Assembly: GCA_018398765.1 (NCBI GenBank)
Contig: JAHBMJ010004359.1
Span: forward strand, 3,243 to 37,441
Origin: Chromera velia
Lineage: Eukaryota; Sar; Chromeraceae
Direction: 5' to 3'
DNA: 34,199 bases
Shown here: piece by piece, positions 1 to 10,622 of the stretch
Layout: every line of letters starts with the position of its first letter
Position numbering within the stretch: position 1 is the first letter of the stretch
Translations under genes and position numbers: made by a program
The notes under the pieces: model-generated
Seen by the model: the letters and a program-made list of their open reading frames with translations, nothing else
Database searches by the model: none
What the model was told of the DNA's origin: nothing

Positions 1-460
1 CCCCGACAAGTTGGAAGTGGACGAAAGAAGAAAGAAGAAAATAGGAAAAGGAATCAGCCAGCATGCCGGAAGGAAGGCATCGAGGGAGGAGAGGAAGAAA
101 CGAGTCTTGCGGACAGAATCCATCAAGGCAAGCAGACAGGCAGGCAGGCAGGAAGACAACGTGAAGCCCAAGGCAAGAAAGAAAGTATGTCATGGAGAGT
201 GGGCAGAAGCGGAGGCAGCTGGGCCAACCAGGTCAGAGAGGTAGAAAGTGCGGCCGGCAGACTCCCGATCTTTGTTTCTTCCCTTTTGCAAGAGAGAGAA
301 GTTTTTTGCCGATGAAACATCGACCGTTTCTGCCCACGAACACGAGACAAGGAAGGAAGGAAGGAGGATTGACACCTCAAAAGACAGAACGACAGAAACC
401 CATGCAAGTTTACCACGAAGGGACAATCGCAGGGAGAGAGTTGTGACGAAGAAGAGAGAA

Positions 461-461
461 C

Positions 462-493
<32 letters not shown>

Positions 494-494
494 C

Positions 495-525
<31 letters not shown>

Positions 526-547
526 AGAAAAAAGAAAGAAAGAAACA

Positions 548-579
<32 letters not shown>

Positions 580-640
580 ACGAAACAAAGAAACAAAGAA
601 ACAAAGAAACAAAGAAAAGAAAAAAGAAAGAAAGAGGAAA
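461..640. repeat. GAAA/GAAAC polypurine microsatellite
   Basis: About 180 nt built almost entirely of GAAA and CAAA units on the plus strand, with the complementary T-rich tract on the other strand. The translated frames through it (Lys-Glu-Arg or Phe-Leu-Ser repeats) are products of the repeat and not evidence of a gene. Confidence 0.9.
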
Positions 641-1812
641 GGAAAAATCAAGGAAGAAGAGAAAAGAAGAAGGAAGCTTGGAAGGAAGGAAGCCAAAAGA
701 AAACAAGGTAAGGCAGGAAGGAAAGGATGGCAAGAAGGAAAGGAAGAAAGGAGAAAAAGGCAGGAAGGAAGGAAAGGATGGCAAGAAGGAGAAGGCAAGT
801 ATAAAGCAATGTCAACCGACCGACCAATTCCCCAGCCCTCTTTCTCCCTTTTCTCTCTGCGTGTGTATTTTCTTTTCTTTCCACTCCGTCTGTTTGAGCA
901 GACAGATTCTGCTGAAGACGTCAGTCTTTGACATGCCGATTGCCTTACGAAACCAGCTGAGTAAGAAAGGATCGATTTAAAAAAAGCGAGTGCCAAAGAA
1001 ACCTTCAACAAGACAAGAGCCCCGGCCCAGCAGCAAGATCAGCTTGTCTGCCTTGAATTTTTTCATTGTTTGTTTTTTTGCGCGAATGTGCCATACAAAA
1101 AGAAGACGCAAGACAGGCGGGAGAAGCATAAAACGAGGGAAGTCCTCCCCTCCCCCTTCTGTCCGTCCACATTCCACCACATCCATCTGTCACTTGACTT
1201 CCTTACAGCCAGCACGACCTGATCGTATCCTTCCGTGTCCATCCATACCGTCATTTTCCTTCTTGAAAAAGGAAAGCGGAATCATAAAAGTACGACGAGG
1301 AAGAGATGAAAGAAACATCTGGAAGGAGGAGCATCAACCAACCGGCAACAACTAGGAAGCAAGCAAGGCATTCATTCCATGAATAGAGAGAGGGGAAAGA
1401 AAGAACAAACACGTGTCACTCACTTTCGCCCGCACTAGGTCCAGTCCAATCCCTGACTGACTGACGGGGGCTGGTCCCATTTCCTTTTCTTTCTTTGTCG
1501 CCTCTGTACCTCCCTCCCTTCATCCTCCTGCATGAGTGTCTTGCCCCCTTCCCCTTTCCTTGTTGCCAGTCGAAAGGGGGAGATAGGAGGCGGGCAAAGA
1601 GAACCAACCATGCATGTGCACATGTTCCTCCCTCCCTCCCTCCCTCCTAAGTCATCATCAATGGACTTACTTGGAATCCATCCAAGTCTCTCTCCCTCGT
1701 GTCGAAGAGTGAGTGAGCTAGCGAGTGAGTAGGTTTGTAAGCTTCGATCGAGCCCCGCTAGGTTTCATTTCATTTTCTGATCAATCTTTGATGCCTTCTG
1801 CCTATCTGTCTT

Positions 1813-1860
1813 TTCTGACCGAAGAGAGTGAGCGAATTCTGACCGAAGAGAGTGAGCGAA
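1813..1860. repeat. 24-bp perfect tandem duplication
   Basis: Two exact head-to-tail copies of a 24-nt unit (1813-1836 and 1837-1860) containing GACCGAAGAGAGTGAGCG. It lies in gene-free DNA just before a (CT)n tract. No function is visible. Confidence 0.85.
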
Positions 1861-1912
1861 CTCTTTCCTTCCGCTTCTTCTCCGCTCCTCAGAACCTCCC
1901 GATTCTTTCTTC

Positions 1913-1953
<41 letters not shown>

Positions 1954-4320
1954 CCCTCATTTATCTGCCTGTATGCCTGCAGGTCTCGTACGATCTGTCC
2001 CTTAATGCAATGCACGGTTCCTCAGACTGCATGATTTTCTCACTCGATGCGGACAGCAGCAGCACAAAATTGAATGAATGGATGGAGGTCGGGAAAGGAA
2101 AGGAAAGGAAAGGAAACATTGTGGACCGGCACCCCATGCACACACCCAAACGTTTGGACAGACACTCCTCTCTCCTAGCTCTCCTGAATGCTCTCGATCG
2201 ATCCAGACAGACAGACCTCTGCATCCATGTCTCTCTGTCTTCATTCAGAGTGTCGGTCCAGTCTGACACAGACCACTCTGCTTTTTCCTTTTTTCTCTTC
2301 GATGTGTTCCCTCCCCCTCTGTCCTCTCCCCTTTCCGACCGCCATCAAGAGCGGTCACAGCAGGCTCAAGAAGAAGAAGAAGAAGAAGCACGGTATGATG
2401 AAAGAGAGCCAATAGAAGTACACAGCCGTTGAGAGGAAAAAGCGGGGGGGGGGGACAAAACCACAGCCCCCCCAGTAGACCATAGCATCATCCCATCCCA
2501 TCCCGTCCCGTCCCGAATGACTCGTCCAACTTTCAACCAACCAATGAGGACATACAATCATCCCCAACCCCCCCACCCACCCCGTCACCGGCGATGCGAA
2601 TGCGCGGCACCCCTTCGCGTTTGCACCAGCATACGTTACCATGGTCTCTCTCTCTCTCTAACGCGCTCCTCCCTCCCGCGTTCTTTCTACAATACACACA
2701 CGTTGCATGCACGCACAAAAAGATGAAAAGCAAATCCAGAACAATGGGGGCGCGTCTGATAGATCGACCACAGACCAACCGACTGACCGACCAACCGACC
2801 CCACGAAAAGATTGGAGACAAGCAAAGCAAGAGACACATACAGAGAGCTCGGGAAAGAGAGAGAGAGAAGGGGAAACGGGAGGGCAACACCCGTCAACCT
2901 TCTCTCCTCTCCCCCCTTTCTTTTCTTTTCTTTTCTTTTCTTTTCTCTGCCTTCCTTTCTTCCCCTGTCTCGTTACGGCGTCTGCCTGCACTACTGACTG
3001 AAATCAGGTCAGGCAGGCAGGACACCGCACCAAAATAAAGAGAGCAGTTTTAGCTTTCTCCAGTTATTCCTCCTGCATGCCTATCTCACACACACCACAG
3101 TTTCCCCCCCCCCACTCCAAAAGAAGAGGTAGGTCTAGAAAAAAGACCCAAGCCCTCACATGCATCGATCGACGGACGGACCGACCGACCGACCAGTCAT
3201 CAATCAAGCACACCATGCATGCAACAGGCGGGCAGGCAGACAAGAAGGCAGGCAGGCAGGCAGGCAGGCAAGTCCCCTTGCAAAGAAAGTGACTAGTCGA
3301 CAGACACCCCGAAGGACCCCCCACATGAACGGACGGATGGATGCACTGAACAAAAGCAATCACGCAATACACGAAAGGAAAGAATAAGGAAAGGGGCGAA
3401 GGAAGGACGGAAGGAAGGAGAGGAGCAGTGGAGCAGTCACTGGAGACGGAGGCAAGCATGTAGGCAGGCAGGAAGCACAACAGAAAAGAGAAGAAGACGG
3501 CCAGCAGAAGGGCGCACGAAGAGAGAGAGAAAGGACAAGAGCAGAGAAGACACCCCTGCCTGACTGCATCTCTCCTGTCGCTCGTTCCAGCGGCACCAAG
3601 CAAGTGGCAAAAATATTCGCAGTCCCCTATCGCCCCTCATGCAGATTTGCCTGTCTGGTTTTTCTTTAAAATGTCAGACCGATCTATGGATCCACGAGGG
3701 CAAACCTAGTAGAGGGGACAGAAAGGCATTTATTTCAGTCAGTCAGGCAGACAGGCAAGCGGGCAGTGGTAACCCTGTCAACCGGTCAGGGGGGGAGTGT
3801 GGAGACGACACACACACAGAGAGAAAGAGAGAGAGAGAAGAGGGCCGGCCCATTATCATCAAATTCTCTCCATCCATCCCTCCATCCGTCTCCCTCTCGT
3901 CTCATCCGCTGAACACCGACTTCCTCAAGTCAGACACACGCACGTTGCGTTGTAAGAGTCCGTCGAGTTCGGCCTTCCTTCCCTCCCTCCCTTTCATCAC
4001 CCTCGGTTCTTCGTGGGGCTCCAGCCCTCTTGTCAGTTCTGGTCACCAAGATCGATTCGATTCGATTGACAGGCATATTCCACTGCACCTCGTCAGTTGT
4101 CAGACTCACCAATTCCTGCAGCCATGCAGACAGGCGCAGAGAGGAGGACAGACAAAATAACTTTCTCTTTCCTTCTTGATTTCTTTTTCCCTTCACACTT
4201 CGACAGACAGAAAGAAGAGAAATCCAGAGGGAAAGACGGTAAGGAAGAGATACAAGGAAGAAAAGAAAGAAAGAAAAAAAGAAAAAGAAAGAAAGAAAGA
4301 AACAAACGAACAGAGAGTAC

Positions 4321-4321
<1 letters not shown>

Positions 4322-4361
<40 letters not shown>
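4322..4361. repeat. (GA)n microsatellite
   Basis: Pure GA dinucleotide run of about 40 nt, preceded by a GAAA-rich tract (4257-4310). It lies downstream of the MIP18-family gene. Confidence 0.9.
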
Positions 4362-4367
<6 letters not shown>

Positions 4368-4501
4368 AGACAGAAAGAGAGCAAAGAAGCAAACAAAGAA
4401 CGACTTATCAGACACAGATGCTCAGAGGAGAGAGACACTAGCGGCGAGGGCGGAGGAAGAACCCAGCCACGAGTAATTCATTTGTTCCTTCCCTCCCACT
4501 A

Positions 4502-6000
4502 CTAGTCCATGGGAGCAGTTAGTCTCTTCACTTCTCTTCCCCTTTCCTGCCTGCCTGCCTGCTGGCCTGCCTGCCGCTGACCATGATAGATTATCGCAGC
4601 GATTGTGGGATTCTCCAATGCCGCAGCAGCCCGCTCTGCATGCAGCGAGGTCGAAAGCATGTAAGAACCATCTATTTGAAAGCACGCAGGCAGGCAGGCA
4701 GGCAGGGAGAGAGGGGCAAACGTGCAGCAGCTGCAGCAGCAGCAGAGGCAAAAAATAGCGGCGGGTGGGGTGCAGGGACGTGGAAAGAGAGAGGAAACGG
4801 CTGAAAGGAAGACGAACATCTGGGTGAGACTGTCACGGCTCCGTATGCATGGAGTCTTGCTGGAGCCTCGGAATGTACTGACTACTTCCACTCCACCTTC
4901 TCGAGAGTACAGGAAGGAGGTTGGGGAGGTGGGTTGGTGCCAGGCTGACCTTTGTCATTCAGTTGGCGGTTGAGAGTGTCTTCAGTCAAGTGTTTTCCTG
5001 GAGGAGAAGCGAAGAAGAAAACAAATCTCACTTGAGACCCTTCGGAGAACCTCGCGGAAAGAGAAGGGGAAACGGATAAAGGGATAGGAACGGACAAAAC
5101 AAAGAAAAAAACCAGACGGAACATGAAAAAACCCGCTGCCACGTCTGTCAAACCCACTTCTTCAAATGATAGGTTGAAGTGTGAGAAACGGCGTACAAAC
5201 GCAGCACTGTGCGTGTTCGCATGCAGGAAGACGAGAATTATTTCATGGAGACCCCCACCTTTTTGCACCAACACGTCCACTTTGTACCGCACTGGTAGCT
5301 CCTTGCTCAGCTTGGTGAGGATCATCAAGCCAATCAAGTCCGCCTGCAGCATTGATAGTACACGTTATGCATATTTGACCCCACAATGACACGCTCCATT
5401 AGGCACGCAAAAGATATCCTTCTGCTTCCTTTTGGGCCCAGGTACTGACTAGAGGAGGGGACACGGACTTCCACTTCTAATCGAGAGAAGAGCTTGTCTT
5501 GGCTGACGAGAAGACGTGACAGGAAGAAAGCAAAAAAGCGCAAAAACAGATGCAAAGGTGCGCACTGTGACCCTTCCTGTCTCCCTGTCCCTTTCTTTGC
5601 GTTTGCATAGTATCAGCAGGCGTTCAGCTGCGCCTTCAAAGGCTCGCTACCTTTCTGCAGTATACAAACAGGGCGAGCAGACAACTACACGCAATGACTG
5701 ACGGACATGGGAGCAATGATTGACTGTAGGGCAAAAGTGCACTGTGACGATGTCGTCATTCAGATTAACGCCTATGAGTTCAGGAGTCACGACCTCCAGT
5801 TCCTCTAATGAGTACGGCTTCTCAGGGTCTCGGATGTCCCTGACGATGTCAAAGATTTCATCCACGTCCACGTCATCCCATCTCTTCGGACGCTCGAAGA
5901 CGCAGTTGGATTCAGGGTCCGCAACGAGTGAGGCGGCACAGGCACACGTGGTGCTCTCGCTCATTGCTGCCCCCTCTGCTGGGGGCTCATCTGTGGACAT
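4502..6000 (-). CDS. CIA2: MIP18/CIA2-family cytosolic Fe-S assembly protein (4 exons)
   Basis: Exons on the minus strand: 6000-5707, 5343-5259, 4997-4950 and 4635-4502, each intron GT-AG and all phases compatible (186 aa). Members of this family (yeast Cia2, human CIAO2A/B) belong to the cytosolic targeting complex with Cia1 and Mms19 that hands Fe-S clusters to apoproteins. Seen here: the helix EIFDIVRDIRDPEKP (about residues 48-62), the conserved PTVNHCS around Cys96, then ADLIGL, and the ending NRQLNDKER-AAAALENP. Spliced this way, the DUF59 core lines up with the animal proteins residue for residue with no gap. The start at 6000 is the first Met in frame just before the acidic N-terminus; an open frame continues upstream, so a longer N-terminus is possible. 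Human members are about 160 aa. The last ~20 residues come from a CAGG-type repeat and may not be real coding sequence. CIAO2A versus CIAO2B orthology cannot be settled. Confidence 0.9.
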
Positions 6001-6678
6001 ATCAGAGAAAATATTGCATGACGAATCGATCTTCTGTCCCTCCTTCTGTCTGGGTGACTGTTGAGGTCCCGTTCTCACGGTCCTCTCATCACCAATCGTT
6101 AAAATTTGAAGGAAGACGCGCCATTCCCGTGCTAACCCCCCGACGTTGTCACGTTTTCTGGTCGCAGACAGCACTTGACAGAGTTTCACTTCCGCTTTGT
6201 AACCTCTACACCAGACCCACAGCTTCAAGTTGCCGTACGTGTGACTTCATGAAGCCACAGCCTTGAACTTTTTGCACTCGTTTTCCTACTCCGTGCGAGC
6301 GCCTGGCAAAGCCGTGGCAGATCTCTGCCCCGGAAAGTATAGCTGAGGGGGATCTTATTCAAATGACCCATTCGGTACATGCGGCGGCGCAAAGCCGTGC
6401 GGGATCGTGCGGGCTGCCGTGCGCCGCCAGATGCGCACCCCACCACTTTTAAAAATTTTTGCAACCGTCTCGTCTGACAAATTTTGACGCACCAAAATTG
6501 ACCAGTCTCCTTCAAATGGCTGTGTATATAGTGGACTGATAGTGGACTGCGACAGCTCCACTTCGTCGCTGTCCTTCTCACGCAGAAACTTGATTTGAAG
6601 TGCTGACTCTATTCGGTGCACTCTTTTAGAACCCGCCCTGCGTCCAAGTGAACTTGAAGTTGTCCGCGTAGGTGAAAG
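6001..6678. promoter_or_regulatory. Divergent promoter between the MIP18 and ESRP-like genes
   Basis: The two start codons face away from each other across 678 bp. This stretch is free of the long microsatellites that fill neighbouring introns. It contains a TATA-like TGTATATAG near 6525, directly followed by an 11-bp tandem duplication (ATAGTGGACTG twice), and a GC-rich imperfect inverted repeat near 6380-6430 (GGCGGCGCA and TGCGCCGCC). A minus-strand open frame with protein-like composition crosses the area (see findings). Promoter activity is inferred from gene orientation only. Confidence 0.5.
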
Positions 6679-9053
6679 ATGGAAGGAGAAGTTGAGGGGG
6701 GGGCAATCCCCAAGCACGAGGAGGAGGATGGAATGCATGCGAACGAGTTAGAGGGACAGCAAGCGAAGGAGCTTGAGGGAGAGAAAAAGGAATCTGAGTG
6801 CTGCAGCAAGTACGACAAGTTGATCCTGCTGGACTTTGAGATGACGTCCGAAGGACTGGAACCTCCCTCAAAAACGGAAATTGTCGAGTGAGTCTTCCCA
6901 AGTGGCGTCTCTGTCGCATTTTTTTAAATTTCGCTTTATCAGATGCTAAAACAGAACCACAAGTGCGCACTTGAATCCACATAAATAAACTGGATAAATG
7001 CCGTGCATGTGCGCGCTCTCTCCTTTGTTTGCCCCCCTATCTATCTATCTATCTATGCACGTGCAGGATGTCCTGGATTCTTTGGGACACCGTCTCCAGA
7101 AGTGCCCCTGAGGAAGACAAGTTTCAGGTGGTCATCAAACCTGCAGATGCCTCCCTTATTGATGATGCATTTGTAGCGGTCAGTCTGGGAAGCAATCGGT
7201 TGGTTGGGTGGGCCGGATAGCTCTGTTTTTTGTTCCCTTCAGCTGTGCGCCCTTCATGTGTTTTTCTTTCTCCACCGAATTACCTTGCATAACTTGCTCC
7301 CTTGCAGAGAACAAACATGCCCCCGGCAACTTTCGAGTCGGGATGCTCACTTTCTGACGCTGTGAGACGGGTAAGTCGACAAGCAGACGCTCAGTGATAA
7401 AACGAAAAGTTTTAACGCTTTCGCGATTTTCTCACTTCCCCCGCAAAGAATATTCGTGTTACGCGAGATCCAATGCACTCCATGTGATCCTCTAACGTGA
7501 CAGGATGGAGAGAGTCAACTGGCAATTGGATTTCGGGTATGTGGAAGTGTGGGAAATGTGTTCACGTAGAGGCTGCTTTCAAGAATGCCTCCATGTGTGT
7601 GTGTGTGTGCAGTTCGATACTTTTGTTTTCGAGAAGTTGATTCTCCCTCAGAAGACTTTCTGCCTGGTCACGGTGGGGCCTGAGAAGCTGAAGGATTACT
7701 TCAGAACGGAGGCAGAGAAGAAGGTTGGCTCCCGTCTGTAAAGGCAACGTTGGACTTGAAAGAAGGAAGAGGAGGGAGTGATAGAACCAGAGATGAAAGA
7801 AACGAGGGGCGCGGAAAGAAGAACTGAGAGGAGTTTCTTGGTCCTTCACTTCTTTCCTCCTTCAAATTGATTTTACTTGCACTTTGCCTTCATCTGAGAA
7901 AGGCTCGAGCATTACCGCATTGCCGTATCGCCATACCGGAAGGCCACAGACGCAGCAGGCAGTTCGCCTTTCTTTCCCTCTTGAAAAGCGGCGAACACAA
8001 GTGGTCTGTTTTCTCTGTGAAATCCGAACATTGTTTTTTCTTTCAACCATTCAAGCGTCCTTCTTCCCTCCCCATGGGCCCGCCCCTCAATGCAGGAGCT
8101 GAAATTGCAGCCGCACTTCTTGCCCTACTTCGACCTCCTCCAGGAATTCGCAAAAATTGACAAATCGGAAGGGGACGTCCCCGGACTTCTCGGCGTCGCC
8201 CGGGCTCTCGACGTGCCCCTCGAGGTTGGTTCGTTGGTTGAATGAGTGAGTGAGTGAGTGAGTGACCCTGAGAAGACACGCATGCACTTTTTTTCTTTTC
8301 TGGGCACGGTGGCTCGAGGAAGGTGTGCGGCTGCAGGCTAGATGAGTCGTAGGAATGGCAGAAGGAAAAGAGAGCGAGGTTGAGAAAGGGGGGGGGAGCT
8401 AGGGAGTTTGTAAAGGCAATTGAAGGACGACGCGGATCGGGTGATGCATGGATTGAAGGAAGAAAAGTTCCCCCTAGCTGTGGATAAAACGGGATCGACA
8501 TGCACACTTCCCTCTGAGTGCGTGAGAGTAAAGAAAGATCCGAGCAGCGAGATCTGAATGCCTGGAGTTTTTCTTCCCAGATACCGTCCTTCAATCGACT
8601 CCATTTCTCGCATAACGTTTTCCTTTCCGTGCTCACATCACGCGTCATCCATATTGCACACCCCACTTGCTTCCTTGCTTTCTTCTCTTCATCGCAGGCG
8701 TCGAACCGGCGTTCCGGCTTCGATCTCTGTGTGATCATGGAGCAAGCAGTCGCCCAAATGGCTGCGTGAGTCTTTATCTGTCTGCCTCTGTCTGTCTGTC
8801 AGAGAAAAGAGAGATAGCTAGATTCATGGTCTGTTTCTCTGTCCCTCTGTCTCCCACCACCAGTCGACTTTTCTTTCTATATGCCTCTATGTGGGTGGAG
8901 AGAAGGGACGGGGTGGGAATAGGACAAGGAAGGAGGTGTGCTCCTTCTTCTGTTGTGCGCCTGTCGACCTACCTCGCTGCATGACTTGAGGGCCTTACGA
9001 ATCTTTTCAGTTCAGAAATCGCCTTCCTCTCTTCTCTTCTCTCTTCTCTCTCT

Positions 9054-9085
<32 letters not shown>

Positions 9086-10174
9086 GCAAAAAGAGAGAAA
9101 CTCGAGGACATACGAGGGCGGGAGGACCCCTTCGTTCCTTCCTTCTGTCGGCGATTCGTGTGTGTGCCTTTCGATTTTCCTCCTCGATTCATTCATTCAT
9201 TCCAAATTCCACCCATCCCCTCTTCTCTTCATGTCACTCACGCAGCACTTCCATTCTCTGTCTTGTCATGTGTGTGCGGGGTGAGCGCTGTGCAGAAAAG
9301 GACACAAATTCGATAAGCCGCTGACAATTGACGGCGCCTACGAGCCCAATAAGGACGCTGCACCTGGGTCGGTGTGTGTGGGGGGGGGGGGGGGGGAAAC
9401 AGGCCTTGTCGTGTCGTGTTGTTCGCGCTTGCCTTCGAGTCAGGGTGTGATCTTGTCTGTCTGCGTGTGTGTTTCTGCTGGGGTTGCATGGGGGCACAAG
9501 GGGCCGCGGCTGTCGTTCTCTTTTTCTCTCCTGAGACCTTTCCTTTCTGCCTCCCGCCCCCCTCCCCCTCTCTTTGTTTTTCTGTCCATCTATTGTGTAG
9601 ATGAAGAGAGAAGAAGAAGGAAAAGCATGCGTTTGTCTGTTCCTTGCTTGATTCATTTCTTTTTTTTTGTATGTCTGTTTTCTTCCTCGCCCACAAAAAA
9701 TGAATCCCTCCTCCGTTGGCTGACTGACTGACTGACGGACGGACTGTATGCAGACCTCTCCCAACCCACCCAGCCTTTGCCGCGTTGGTGCGCGTGAGGG
9801 GACTGCCTTGGCAAGCGGGGGAGAACGAGCTGAAAGAGTTCTTCAAGGACTACAAGCTCTGTGAACACGAGACAGTCACCCTCATCAGAATGGCAAATGT
9901 ACGTCCAAAATTAACCGGAGAAATGGATGGATGGAGGGATGAATGGATGGAGCTAGATAGATATGTTGGAGGAGACTGGGTGTTCACGGACTGAAGCTGC
10001 AGACGAAAAAGCTCTAAGAGTGTCTGATTTCCAGCTGGTGTCTGTGCATCCTTTTTCTTCGTCTGCTCCCTCCCTGCATTTGAAATGAAGTCAGGCCTTT
10101 TTGGTTCCTTTGGAAACTTCTCATCATCATAGTGTGTCCTTCTACCTTGGTCTCTGTTTCATCTCTCTGTCTCT

Positions 10175-10229
<55 letters not shown>

Positions 10230-10582
10230 CGCGTGCGTGTGCGCGCGCGCGTTTCATCGTGTGACCTGCGCATACTGGGAATGCTGGAAGAGACAGAGAG
10301 AGACCGCAAGCTGGTTCCCCTGATCTTCTCGTGCCCCGTCTCGCGAAGAAGCTTTCCTCTTCTTTTCGCTCCATTCACTCTTCTGAAAGTTTTGCTATGT
10401 CTTTCAAGGACTTTTGTTTTTTGACGTACACCTGCAGGGAATGTCGGCTGGTGAGGCATTCGTTCGCTTTGTCGACGAGGCGGAGGCAGACAGAGCCCTG
10501 TCCAAACACAAAGACTACATCGGCACAAGGTCAGTGAGTCAGTCAGTCAGAGCATTGGTCAGGCAGTCTGTCTGCCCCCACC

Positions 10583-10622
<40 letters not shown>

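Larger units (their letters stand above)
1..4501. other. Low-complexity, apparently gene-free region
   Basis: No reading frame here resembles a known family. The long open frames on both strands come from purine/pyrimidine repeats (Lys/Arg/Glu-rich on one strand, Ser/Phe/Leu-rich on the other). The stretch holds a GAAA-type tract (about 461-640), a 24-bp tandem duplication (1813-1860), (CT)n near 1917-1946, (GA)n near 4322-4361, and many CAGG, GACC and CCTG tetranucleotide runs. It could contain untranslated exons or the 3' UTR of the minus-strand MIP18 gene that ends at 4502, but I see nothing that proves it. Confidence 0.6.

Noticed and set aside
190-1011. Long minus-strand frame rich in Ser/Phe/Leu and matching plus-strand Lys/Glu/Arg frame
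   Set aside because: Both are translations of the GAAA microsatellite; no domain, no plausible membrane topology.
3160-3270. Regular GACC, GGCAG and CAGG repeats as a possible CRISPR-like or satellite array
   Set aside because: Units are 4-5 nt without spacers; ordinary microsatellites.
2533-3603. Overlapping minus-strand frames of 150-180 codons
   Set aside because: Composition follows CCTG, CTTTT and TCGG repeats; frames shift between repeats and no homology is recognisable.
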